Source: a virus | Virus record (IMG/VR): IMGVR_UViG_3300036906_000071 | Location: 1 to 61,817 of that record | Reading direction: 5' to 3' (one strand) | Length of the DNA stretch: 61,817 bases | Shown here: positions 39,074 to 47,614 of the stretch, in pieces | Layout: every line of letters begins with the position of its first letter | How positions within the stretch are numbered: position 1 is the stretch's first letter | The notes under the pieces: generated by a model | Told to the model about the DNA's origin: nothing | Databases searched by the model: none | What the model saw: only the letters and a program-made list of their open reading frames with translations | Translations under genes and position numbers: made by a program

Positions 39074-42000
39074 CGATCCTTCTCTCCGCGTCCCGGCGTC
39101 ACCGGAATCAGGTATACGGTCATCATCTTCAGGCTGAACCAGCTGTCCTTCACCTTGTTGTTGCGGAACTCCACGCTCCAATACTCGCCCATCTTCGGCG
39201 GCACCTTGCGCGTGATCCCCTCGCTCATGTCCGGCGTCAGAGGAATGTCGCGGCACTTGATCGCCAGCTTCGACCCGCCCTGCCCCGTCGCGCTGTCGCG
39301 CCCCTTCCTGAATGCCGCCGACAGGATGCCCTGCCCGTTGGCGTTCAGGTTGAAGCCCTCCGGCTTGCACACCGCCTGCATCAGCCCCGCGCTCACCGTC
39401 CGGTAGACGCAATCGATCCCAGTGCCATTGTCGTTGTAGATGCCCGGCGTCCTGCACGAGAGCCCGCCATCACCGCCGCTCGACCCAAAGAAGAGCTGGC
39501 TGACGGTAAAGCTCGAGTCCGGCATGGTGTTCCAGTCCGGCCCATTCACATACGCCGGCCCCGGCGGCAGCGTCCGCTTTACCCGCCGGATGGTGTTCGC
39601 CTGGATGTCCTGGAAGCTGTACCGCCGCGCCGCCTCCTGTGTCGCCTCGTGCTGCATGTATCCGAAGAAGTGGATTGGGTCCAGCCAGCCTTCCAGATAC
39701 GAAATTGCAATCACCATGTTCGGCACCGTCGAGCCGCCCATCGGCACGCTCACCAGCACCTGCTTCGTGTTCTCGTCGATGTAGCACTCGATCAGGCGCT
39801 TGCAGCTCCAGTTCACCTTCGCCCACTGCCGCGGCACCTCCTTCGCCATCAGGTCGGTCTCCCCGCCCTCGTACTTGTAGATTCCCTTCTCGTTCACCAG
39901 CATCACAAACTTCGAGCAGGCCGCCCACGCCTTCGGCCCGCACGCGCCAATGCCCTGGCTTGGCCCCTCGCCGCCCCAGCGCCGCTTCGCATTCCATCCC
40001 GACGCGCCGCCCGTCGTCGGCTCGATCGCATACCCCGAGGCCGACCGGACCGCCAGAATGATTCCCATGAATTTGTCCGTGAATCCGTAGCACTCCTCGC
40101 CGTTGGCGGAGATGGCCAGCGGCCCCAGGTCCCCGCGAAAGCTCTCCGGGTCGGTCTGCACCGAGATCATCCCCCCGCCATTCAACCCATCCACGCCGCT
40201 CAACGCCAGCGCCTGCACACTCTCCAGGTAATCCACACGCACGCACGGCGGCGGCGCAATCACCTGCATCCGGTCGTCCACATTGTTCTGCTGCATCAGG
40301 TAGGTGTCGTCGAAGCTGAAGCTGGCCTGCGTCGTTGTATTGTCCAGGATCGCCGTCGGCGTGTAGTTCGCATTGCCCACCGCCTCGGTCATCCCATACA
40401 CAAAGTTCTCGCTGGGAACAAGCAGGTTGATGTCGCCAATCCAGTCGAATGGGCCGTCCGCGGTGCCATCGGCCACGGTAAACGCCACCAGCCGCGCCTT
40501 CACATTGGCCGGCCCAATGGCAATCAGGAAGGCCCCCAGCTCCCAGCCATCCTCATCCACCGCGCAGCTCACCACGCTTGCCGCCGTAAAGCCGCTCACC
40601 GTCTCGTTCTGGTTCATCCACATCAGCGCGGCATAGCGCCGGCCCTGGCTGCCATTGATGCCGCCGCCTGCCGTGTCCGCCGCAATCGACCCTCCGGGGC
40701 CCGTCCCATTGACAGTTGGCGGATTCGGCCCAGTAGCCGTCTGCACGATGAATGGCTGCTGCGCCGGCTGGTAGTAGCCCACCAGCGCAAAGGCCGAAGG
40801 CGGCGGCGCGGCAGTCCCGGTCGCCACGTCCGCCTCGTAGATCCCAACGCTCGTGATGCTGTAAAGTTGCTCGTTGTCCGGCCCCAGCGGCTCGGCCACC
40901 GTCACCACCACCGCATCGTTCGGGTTGGTGTTGACGATGGAGTTGGCCGGCCCCAGCGGCGTCTCTCCCACACTGTTGGTGTAGGTCATCGCCACATAAA
41001 CGTCGCGCCCCGCAGGGAACAAGCCGGCGGGCAGCGTGGCTGAATTGGCGATAGGCGGCTGCGCACCGCCCGGAGTGACCCCTGTTACTATTGGCGCACT
41101 GCCTACTGCATAAGGAACTGCGTTGGCGCGGCAGTAAGGGCCGCCAAACTCCGATTGGTAGGCATTCACGCCGGTTACCGTCGGCCCATAGCTTGCCGCC
41201 AGGGAAATCTGCACTCCCTGGTTCGCTGCGGTGGTCGTAATCGTGGCAACCGCGCCCGGCGTGGTCTCCCCATTTATATTCAGCAGTGTCAGTTCAATCA
41301 GCACCACTGTGCCCGATCCAAACGTGCCGCTGCCATTCACCAGCGAGAGTCCCGGCGCCGCTGGCGGCGTCACCACGCTCCCCGCAGCCGAGCGCAGGAT
41401 GTCCGGCATCGCCGTTGGCGTCGGCAGTTGACCCGCGGTCACTCGCGCGCTGCAGAAGTTCGGCGGCGCGGCATTTCCCGGATCAACTCCATTTACGGGA
41501 AGAGTGGTTCCCAACCCCACTTCATACCCATATTGCGTATAGGTCGAGATCGCAGGGGCTGGAGAGCCTGTCGGCACAATCGCCACATAGACATTCGCTG
41601 TCAGCGGAATATAGGCCGCGCTCAGCGTCTGCTCCCATGCCGGCAATTGCGCCAGAGTGGGAATTGGTACTCGAACCGAGGTGCTTCCGAAGGTTGTGGT
41701 GATGAACACAGACGTAGAGGGCAGCGTCTCGCCAGCCGTATTATTTAATGTAATAACGACGTAGACATCCATCCCGGCAGCTATGCCGCCACCAGTGTTC
41801 AGGCTGAGGGTGGGAGAAGAGGGTGTCCAAAGCCGGTTGGCAATCACCATCGTCAGTTCTTTCCACACCACCTGGTTGGGGCCTGGATTGTCGATGTATT
41901 CTGTGCCGTCCGGGTCGGAAGCAGTGAAGGCCGGCGCTGCGGCTGCCGTGGTGCCATTGTTCTGCGCCTGGTAGGTGTGCCCGTTGCCCCCAGCTACCGC

Positions 42001-42555
42001 CGGCGTGCATATCTCGTTCGCCAGCACCGGCGTGTTCGGCTGCCACACCCAGCCCACCGGCTTCATCCCCAGCGGATAGACGGTCAGCGCCTTCGGATCG
42101 ATGCAGGCCGGGGTTGTGCTGGCCTGTTTCAGATTGCTGAACGCTGCCCACACTTTGTTGAAGGCCGAGCAGCCCAGCATGTGCGTCCCCACCGGCGGCG
42201 TGAATCCGCCGGGCGTGGCAGGGAACGCCACCGCGCGGCCCGTGCCCAGCGGCGCCTCGTATTGCAGCGTTCCGGCCGCATCGAAGAAGACAGGCCGCTC
42301 AAAGGCAGCCGTGACCCCGGCAAACTCCGGCTGATACACAAACTCTTCATGCCCGGTGATCGCCGCCTGGTTCTTGCCCTGGATGCCGAGATTGATTCCC
42401 GCCCGCGTCGTCGCCGAGGTCACATTGCCCTGGTCGCGCGCAAACTCAACATTGCGGCAGACGCTGGCGCAGCCCACAGGCAGATTGGTCGGGTCGTCCT
42501 GGTCAACCTGCCCCAGGGAGCGCACAAACTGGACAGCTTTTCCAAACCATTGCAT
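39070..42555 (-). CDS. Tail nozzle protein (gp12-like) with Ig-like inserts
   Basis: A 1,161-residue protein. The N-terminus (FGKAVQFVRSLGQVDQDDP) and the C-terminal half (WAACSKFVMLVNEKGIYKYE, VPNMVIAISYLEGWLDP) fit the large nozzle (tail tubular B) proteins of short-tailed phages. Between residues ~250 and ~640 three similar modules recur, each with a GETxP turn (GETLPS, GETTPG, GETPLG), like inserted Ig/fibronectin domains. It follows the adaptor genes. Confidence 0.75.
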   Translation of the reverse strand: MQWFGKAVQFVRSLGQVDQDDPTNLPVGCASVCRNVEFARDQGNVTSATTRAGINLGIQGKNQAAITGHEEFVYQPEFAGVTAAFERPVFFDAAGTLQYEAPLGTGRAVAFPATPGGFTPPVGTHMLGCSAFNKVWAAFSNLKQASTTPACIDPKALTVYPLGMKPVGWVWQPNTPVLANEICTPAVAGGNGHTYQAQNNGTTAAAAPAFTASDPDGTEYIDNPGPNQVVWKELTMVIANRLWTPSSPTLSLNTGGGIAAGMDVYVVITLNNTAGETLPSTSVFITTTFGSTSVRVPIPTLAQLPAWEQTLSAAYIPLTANVYVAIVPTGSPAPAISTYTQYGYEVGLGTTLPVNGVDPGNAAPPNFCSARVTAGQLPTPTAMPDILRSAAGSVVTPPAAPGLSLVNGSGTFGSGTVVLIELTLLNINGETTPGAVATITTTAANQGVQISLAASYGPTVTGVNAYQSEFGGPYCRANAVPYAVGSAPIVTGVTPGGAQPPIANSATLPAGLFPAGRDVYVAMTYTNSVGETPLGPANSIVNTNPNDAVVVTVAEPLGPDNEQLYSITSVGIYEADVATGTAAPPPSAFALVGYYQPAQQPFIVQTATGPNPPTVNGTGPGGSIAADTAGGGINGSQGRRYAALMWMNQNETVSGFTAASVVSCAVDEDGWELGAFLIAIGPANVKARLVAFTVADGTADGPFDWIGDINLLVPSENFVYGMTEAVGNANYTPTAILDNTTTQASFSFDDTYLMQQNNVDDRMQVIAPPPCVRVDYLESVQALALSGVDGLNGGGMISVQTDPESFRGDLGPLAISANGEECYGFTDKFMGIILAVRSASGYAIEPTTGGASGWNAKRRWGGEGPSQGIGACGPKAWAACSKFVMLVNEKGIYKYEGGETDLMAKEVPRQWAKVNWSCKRLIECYIDENTKQVLVSVPMGGSTVPNMVIAISYLEGWLDPIHFFGYMQHEATQEAARRYSFQDIQANTIRRVKRTLPPGPAYVNGPDWNTMPDSSFTVSQLFFGSSGGDGGLSCRTPGIYNDNGTGIDCVYRTVSAGLMQAVCKPEGFNLNANGQGILSAAFRKGRDSATGQGGSKLAIKCRDIPLTPDMSEGITRKVPPKMGEYWSVEFRNNKVKDSWFSLKMMTVYLIPVTPGRGEKDR

Positions 42556-42635
42556 CGATGCCGGCCCTCAGTTGCAAATACACATCGGCCCACGCCCCGG
42601 TGCTCCAGGGCGCGGGCGATGCGGTTGGCTTGGTT

Positions 42636-43010
42636 CTATGCGGACTCTTCGGCCAGATGGATGCCCAGCAGCACGGATCCTGCAAGCACGGGTGCGGGAT
42701 AAGCCGCGCCGTTCGCCTGCTGCACCCCGGCCAGATACACCTCCAGCCCGATGTTGGTCAACGTCGGCACAGCCGGCCACGTCGGCTGCACATCGTAGCC
42801 AGCCATGTTGACGCTCAGCACCTCCACCGGCGTCGATGGCGCGCGCGATGGAAACGGACCGCCCAGCAGTTTCGGGTCCAGGATCGCGCCCAGGTTCAGT
42901 GCGTCGCTCTGTCCACCGGCGGCAGGCGTATTTCCGCTGAAGACCGCCTCCACCAGCAGTGTGTCGGGATTCGATGCCGGCCGACGCCCCAGCAGTGTCA
43001 ATGTAACCAT
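42636..43010 (-). CDS. Small structural protein
   Basis: A 124-residue beta-rich protein beginning MVTLTLLGRRPASNPD, with a GGAG-type site before the ATG. It lies between the head-tail adaptor and the nozzle genes, so a connector role is possible. No family recognised. Confidence 0.6.
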   Translation of the reverse strand: MVTLTLLGRRPASNPDTLLVEAVFSGNTPAAGGQSDALNLGAILDPKLLGGPFPSRAPSTPVEVLSVNMAGYDVQPTWPAVPTLTNIGLEVYLAGVQQANGAAYPAPVLAGSVLLGIHLAEESA

Positions 43011-43048
43011 GATGTTGCTCCTTTTTTGACCCGCCGCGGCGGGAGATT

Positions 43049-43756
43049 TTACTGCCAACGATACCCGTAGTAGCCACTGGCGTTGCGGTCCATCCGTCCG
43101 GTCCTCGCCGGGTTGTCTTGCGTCTGCCGCACCAGTTCGGCGGCAATGTTGTCGCAGGTTGCGTCGGCCCGCATGGCGTAGCCCTCCAATATCTGAGGGT
43201 TGGCGCGCTCCACCGCCGCCAGCGCCGCCGCTCCATAGCTTGTCGCCACCCACATCGAGGGGTCCACAATCAGCTCGTCCTCGTCCGCTGTCAGCTCCGG
43301 CGGCGTGAACCGGCCCCGTACTTCGAAGTCCAGCGCAGCCGCCGATGGCGTTACCAGCAGCTTGTTCCCCAGCCAGTCCCAGGCCACTACCGCATTTAGC
43401 ATCACTGGCGTCGCGCCCGGCGGGGACGCCGGCGGCAACTGGTGCGGCCCGTGCCCCCTGCGAAAGTAGTTTGCCGGCGTCCCCGCCGGCTTCGTCCAAA
43501 CATGGTCCGGCGTGTACAGCCCGCACAGCGGCTGGCCCGCTCTCTGGTATTGATAGAGGCTAGTCGTGCCGGCGGCTACATTCGCCACCAGCACGACACC
43601 CTCCAGGTTCTGTCCGCAGGCGTTCCGTATGCGCAGATACTGGTCGCCATAGGTCTGGTTGATGAGCGGCGTCACATACTCGTCCGTCACCCAGTCCCCA
43701 TCCGGGTCGCCCAGCAGCGACTGTACCTTCGCCTTTACGTCTGCCAGTGTGTTCAC
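43049..43756 (-). CDS. Head-tail adaptor (tail tubular A-like)
   Basis: A 235-residue protein. It opens with LADVKAKVQSLLGDPDGDWVTDEYVTPLINQTY, the helical start typical of podoviral adaptor proteins, and has DEDELIVDPSMWVATSYGAAALAAVE. Its position between the capsid block and the nozzle gene fits a ring bridging portal and tail. It overlaps the upstream gene by 4 bp. Confidence 0.7.
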   Translation of the reverse strand: MNTLADVKAKVQSLLGDPDGDWVTDEYVTPLINQTYGDQYLRIRNACGQNLEGVVLVANVAAGTTSLYQYQRAGQPLCGLYTPDHVWTKPAGTPANYFRRGHGPHQLPPASPPGATPVMLNAVVAWDWLGNKLLVTPSAAALDFEVRGRFTPPELTADEDELIVDPSMWVATSYGAAALAAVERANPQILEGYAMRADATCDNIAAELVRQTQDNPARTGRMDRNASGYYGYRWQ

Positions 43757-44895
43757 TTCTTCTCACCTGTCGCTTTCGCGCGCTCCTGCCGCCGCGCCGT
43801 CTGCTCCGTCAACAGCTTCATCACCTCTTTGTGCTCGGCCTCGGGCAGCACGTCCAGCACGCTCTCCGCCACCGGCCAGCCCCGCCGCACGCATTCCACG
43901 GCGCACTTCGCGTCGTAGGGCACCTTGCACGCTCCGCACATCAACGCCTCCGGGTCGATGGTGCTCGTCCGGCATACCGGGCAAACCTTCATCGCCTCGA
44001 ACGTCCCGCCTGCATCCGCATTCTCGTTCATCCATGGCTGCTTCTCCTTGAAGTAGCCGATCTCCACCCCAAAGAGACCCCAAACGCGCATTGGCCGCGT
44101 CACGTTGCGCCGTTCCATCTCGTCCTTCGAGTTGAACAGGCTGTACGCCTTCTGGCTGATCTCGTTGGTGAAGCGCACCTGATTCGCAATCAGCTTCTCC
44201 AGCTCCTCATACAGGTCGGTCTCGCGCAGCCGCACGCCAAGCTGGCCGTCGGTGTCCGGGATGGTGTATGCCTCCGGCACCCATATCTTGTTCTTGTTCT
44301 GCTTCAGCCGGTGCTCGTCCAGTTCGTGAATGTCGCCGTCGAAGATCAGCACGCCGCCCGTCATCTCTCCATCGCCCTGCGCCGTCGAGTAGGCGCGCCA
44401 GAAGTGCCACGCAATCTCCATCGGCGGGATGTAGCGCGCGCTCATCGTCGGCGTCGCCCAGGTCAGCTCGGGATGGTCCATCTGGCCGCCCGGCGATAGG
44501 TAATACTTCGCATCGCCCAGCGTCACATAGTGGGCGCGGTGCAGCCTTCCGCCGCGCTTGAACTCCCACTGCGTCTTCGATCCCGGCTCGCTGAAGGCTG
44601 GGATGCGCATATTGATCTGCCCGCCTACATGCAGCGGCACAGGATTGAAGTTCATGATGGTGCAGGGCTGCAGCGGCCCGCGGATGCGCCCCGTCTGGTC
44701 CTTCATTGTGCGGTCCTTCAGCTCGGCCCGCAGGTGGCGCATGGCGCGCTGGTTAGCCCGGTCGGCCGCGCCTATGGCCTCCTTCTGTTGTGTTGCAACC
44801 GCCTGTGGCATGGGCTCGGCCTGTATCTGTGTCGCTTTGGGTGCTTCTAAAGTTGCTGGCATTTCAATGCTCCTGGCGTTACTGGGTTGATTCAT
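43753..44895 (-). CDS. Putative virion protein with C-terminal zinc ribbon
   Basis: A 380-residue protein. Residues ~305-330 contain CPVCRTSTIDPEALMCGACK, a four-cysteine zinc ribbon. The central part is beta-rich. It lies in the head gene block between the capsid and adaptor genes. Function unknown. Confidence 0.6.
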   Translation of the reverse strand: MNQPSNARSIEMPATLEAPKATQIQAEPMPQAVATQQKEAIGAADRANQRAMRHLRAELKDRTMKDQTGRIRGPLQPCTIMNFNPVPLHVGGQINMRIPAFSEPGSKTQWEFKRGGRLHRAHYVTLGDAKYYLSPGGQMDHPELTWATPTMSARYIPPMEIAWHFWRAYSTAQGDGEMTGGVLIFDGDIHELDEHRLKQNKNKIWVPEAYTIPDTDGQLGVRLRETDLYEELEKLIANQVRFTNEISQKAYSLFNSKDEMERRNVTRPMRVWGLFGVEIGYFKEKQPWMNENADAGGTFEAMKVCPVCRTSTIDPEALMCGACKVPYDAKCAVECVRRGWPVAESVLDVLPEAEHKEVMKLLTEQTARRQERAKATGEKK

Positions 44896-44900
44896 CGCCT

Positions 44901-45593
44901 TTAAAACGCGGAAAGCTGAAAATCCTCTCCGCGGCCTACCTCTATCGCTACCTGGTTGCGGAACCGCTGCGCCGCCCGGCTCAGCGACCCCAGCACCGGA
45001 CCCACCATCGCCCGGCTGGTTGCCGCCATGCTCTCCTCGTACATTCCGGCAAGCCGCGAGCGCTCATACGCCTCCTCGGCCAGTTCGCCCTGCAAATAGG
45101 CGTCCCAGTCCTTTGGCCGCTCCTGCTCCTGGCGCATCCACTCCCGCACCCGCGCCCGCAGGTCCCCGGCCGCCTCGATCGCCGGCCATGGCCCGTCCAG
45201 CATGAAGTAGTCTCCGGCCCGCGGCACGCCCTGCATCATCCGCGTTCGCCCGTCCGCCCCGCTGCGCTGCGCGTCGTAGAACTCCTCGCTGCCCCACGAG
45301 CTCGCCGGAAACCAGCGCTCCAGAATCCATCCCTGGAACTTGTACCGTGGAACGTAAAACACGCCCTCCTGCACCCGGTCCGGCGCGGGCAACGCCACCT
45401 CCAACCCCCGCCCCGTCCACTTCTCCTCGCCGCCGCTGGGCATCGTGCGCAGTACGCCCTCCACCCGCAGCCGCTTGGCCTGCGCCAGAATCATCCGCCA
45501 CAGCGGACGTCCGTCCGGCGTGGCACCGCCATAGGCGCGCAGCATCGCGCGGACCCGCGCCGGTGTCTCCATCTCCAGGCAGTCGTCAGCCAT
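44901..45593 (-). CDS. Hypothetical virion-block protein
   Basis: A 230-residue protein starting at an ATG that shares one base with the PGDYG gene stop (TAATG). It is mixed alpha/beta, with a helical C-terminal third. No motif is recognised. Position suggests a head or connector accessory. Confidence 0.6.
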   Translation of the reverse strand: MADDCLEMETPARVRAMLRAYGGATPDGRPLWRMILAQAKRLRVEGVLRTMPSGGEEKWTGRGLEVALPAPDRVQEGVFYVPRYKFQGWILERWFPASSWGSEEFYDAQRSGADGRTRMMQGVPRAGDYFMLDGPWPAIEAAGDLRARVREWMRQEQERPKDWDAYLQGELAEEAYERSRLAGMYEESMAATSRAMVGPVLGSLSRAAQRFRNQVAIEVGRGEDFQLSAF

Positions 45594-45777
45594 TAGACAG
45601 CCTCGTAGGTCTTCTCAAAGATGTCGGGTTTACAGGGATAGAAGTGTTCTCCATCTGGTTCAGGAATAACAAAATCTCCGAGTTCTAGATTAACCAACTG
45701 CCCAGCATGAATGGTGTGGACATGAGGTTGATCGTTTCCAGATGTAAAGCAGGACATAGAATTACACATCCCCTTCA

Positions 45778-45785
45778 CTAGTTTT
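45778..45785. repeat. Target-site duplication of element 2 (copy 1)
   Basis: CTAGTTTT, repeated exactly at 46062-46069 outside the inverted ends. Confidence 0.85.
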
Positions 45786-46061
45786 GGGACTTATATACTT
45801 CAGTCCCTTTCTCCTAATCGACCCTGCGATATACGCCCGCAGTTAGCACTAACTCTTCGGGCACAAACATTTCCTTGATTGGACCGCCATGCGCATAGCC
45901 GGTGGCCAGGTTCAGAGATTCCAGCCCGACAAGATTTTGGGTGCCGACTACACCGAGATAGACCCCGGCGATGCAAAGGCGTTGCGACCTGCAATTACAA
46001 CGTCACCAACCTTCATTTTTGGTTCTCCTTTTCCCGTAAGGGATTCAAATATGTAATTCCC
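45786..46061. mobile_element. Cargo-carrying element 2: inverted repeats plus one small gene
   Basis: A 276-bp insertion into the PGDYG gene. The ends are GGGACTTATATACTTCAGTC at 45786 and, on the other strand from 46061, GGGAATTACATATTTGAATC; 20 of the first 26 bases match. An 8-bp direct repeat flanks it. Each end also contains its own short palindrome (GGGACT with AGTCCC). The left end is almost identical to that of element 1. The only cargo is the small gene at 45814-46016. No transposase is present. Confidence 0.88.
45814..46016 (-). pseudogene. Cargo gene of element 2, frameshifted
   Basis: A strong AAAAGGAG site precedes ATG at 46016. The frame (MKVGDVVIAGRNAF) stops after 22 residues, but the -1 frame continues sensibly (IAGVYLGVVGTQ, PIKEMFVPEELVL, AGVYRRVD) to TAG at 45814. 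The break falls at a TTT near 45970. A one-base loss, a sequencing error or recoding could explain it. The intact product would be about 67 residues. Confidence 0.6.
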
Positions 46062-46069
46062 CTAGTTTT
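46062..46069. repeat. Target-site duplication of element 2 (copy 2)
   Basis: CTAGTTTT, identical to 45778-45785. Confidence 0.85.
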
Positions 46070-46152
46070 CCGTATTCGACATATTGTTCGGCTTCAATGA
46101 CAACAGGCTTCTTGCGATACTTTGCCATGTGCGGGCTCCTTGCTAAAGTTGC

Positions 46153-46179
46153 GCGGCGGGGTTTGTGAGGCCCCGCCGC
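46153..46179 (-). terminator. Strong hairpin after the capsid gene
   Basis: GCGGCGGGG and CCCCGCCGC (9 bp) with a 9-base loop, 24 bases after the capsid stop, followed on the minus strand by a short T-run. Typical of a partial terminator or mRNA-stabilising hairpin after a highly expressed capsid gene. Confidence 0.6.
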
Positions 46180-46202
46180 GGACTGAATTGCAGCTCGGAC
46201 AA

Positions 46203-47501
46203 CTAGGCGGCTACGGTCAACGCTGGATTGATTCCCAGGTTGTGCGCCACCGCGTGGACCCACGGCTTGCGCGTGTACACCGTCCAGCTGTCCTGGAAGT
46301 GCGCATCGTAGGTTGTGGTGTGCTGCCCGTTAACAATCCGCTCATACCAGAAGCCCTTGATCGGCCCGGTCATGAACTTCTGGCTGCCCGGATAACGCGC
46401 CTTGCCCAGCAGGCTTGGCGCAATGTCGTACAGATAGTCCACGGCCGCAACCGAGTCCTCCTGCACATCCTTGCCGCCAATGGTCCAGACCCGCTTGCGG
46501 TTTGGCGAGATGTCCAGCGTCTGGGTCGTCTGCCCAGGCGAGTTCATCTCCACCCGCTTCGCAAAACCGAGCTGGTTGGCCGTCACGCGCTGCACCGGGT
46601 TGGTGTAGTAGAACGCGGTCTCCTGCTCGGCGTCCATCCCGTTCGAGAGCGACTTCCGCACCTCGAGCGAGTCGATCACGCCCAGCGATAGCGGCGCCGT
46701 GCCCGCATTCGCGCTGGCGGCCTGCACCTGCTCCACCGTCCGCTGAATGCCGAACATGTCGCCGGCCTGCGTTGCGTTGATGAGGTACTGCAGCCCTGCC
46801 GGCCCTACCGGCACCCCGCTGGCATAGTTCAGCGGGATCAGGGACCCGCCCGAGACAATGAGGGCTGGATAGTCCACCGTCACCGTGTCCACGGTCGCGC
46901 CCGTCGGCTTCGACTTGGCCAGGATCGTCACCTGCCCCAGCACGTTCATGTTCGCGTCGGTCGCCTGGTACACGTTGTTCAGGTCGAGCTGCCGGTTGCC
47001 GAAGCTCAGCATCGCCAGCGGCACTGGGTTTGCCCCGTTGACGGTGGCGTCCCCGGTCGCCAGAATGCCCTGGTTGTACCCCTGAAGCAGGCAGTTGCGG
47101 AAGTGCGCCATCTTCATCTTCGACTTCGCAATCAGCCGCGCCACCACGTCCGTGATGATCGGCCGCTGGTCCCCGCCAGCCTCCTCGCTGATGCGGTTCA
47201 TCAGGTCGGTCGAGGCAATGGCCACATCGTGGCTTACCGGAACGATGATGAACTGTAGGTACTCGGCCCCATTGCCCTGCGGCAGCGGCCCGCCATCCGG
47301 CGAGAGCCCTGCCACCTGCCCGCCACTGTCCACCTGCAGCGGCACGCGGAACTTCTCCGTGCCCACGTCGTAGGCGCTGATGGTGGCAATCCGTTTGTCC
47401 AGCCCCACATCGAGGTTCTGGCTCAATTCAATGTTCGTGTCGATCACCTGGCGCATTACGGCAATCGCCGACTGCGCTGTGTAGTTCACTGGAGGTGCCA
47501 T
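46203..47501 (-). CDS. Major capsid protein
   Basis: A 432-residue protein. Size, position after portal and scaffold, the strong ribosome-binding site and the flanking hairpins mark it as the capsid gene. Its N-terminal helix (MRQVIDTNIELSQNLDVGLDK), central beta-rich body and C-terminal VDYLYDIAP suit an HK97-like fold, although the family cannot be fixed by eye. Confidence 0.75.
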   Translation of the reverse strand: MAPPVNYTAQSAIAVMRQVIDTNIELSQNLDVGLDKRIATISAYDVGTEKFRVPLQVDSGGQVAGLSPDGGPLPQGNGAEYLQFIIVPVSHDVAIASTDLMNRISEEAGGDQRPIITDVVARLIAKSKMKMAHFRNCLLQGYNQGILATGDATVNGANPVPLAMLSFGNRQLDLNNVYQATDANMNVLGQVTILAKSKPTGATVDTVTVDYPALIVSGGSLIPLNYASGVPVGPAGLQYLINATQAGDMFGIQRTVEQVQAASANAGTAPLSLGVIDSLEVRKSLSNGMDAEQETAFYYTNPVQRVTANQLGFAKRVEMNSPGQTTQTLDISPNRKRVWTIGGKDVQEDSVAAVDYLYDIAPSLLGKARYPGSQKFMTGPIKGFWYERIVNGQHTTTYDAHFQDSWTVYTRKPWVHAVAHNLGINPALTVAA

Positions 47502-47515
47502 GGTTGTCTTCCCTC

Positions 47516-47530
47516 CCAGCTTTTACCGGC
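47516..47530 (-). promoter_or_regulatory. Leader hairpin before the capsid gene
   Basis: On the minus strand CCCAGC and GCTGGG arms flank an 8-base loop, immediately before GGGAGGGAAG and the capsid ATG. It could stabilise the mRNA or tune translation. Confidence 0.4.
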
Positions 47531-47614
47531 TGGGTGTGTATGGCGTTGTCCCTTCGTCACGCGCGGCCAGATGTGTTTCTTGCGCTTCGCCTGGCCCCGC
47601 GGCCTGCAAAATCG

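Larger units (their letters stand above)
45593..46128 (-). pseudogene. PGDYG-family protein gene split by element 2
   Basis: The N-terminal 22 codons (46128 down: MAKYRKKPVVIEAEQYVEY...) and the C-terminal part (45785-45593, with DQPHVHTIHAG and EHFYPCKPDIFEKTYE) are the two halves of a well-known small phage family. The element at 45786-46061 lies between them. Deleting it with one 8-bp repeat rejoins the frame exactly as GKL-VKGMC and gives an 83-residue protein. At present the first frame ends after 27 residues. Confidence 0.85.
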
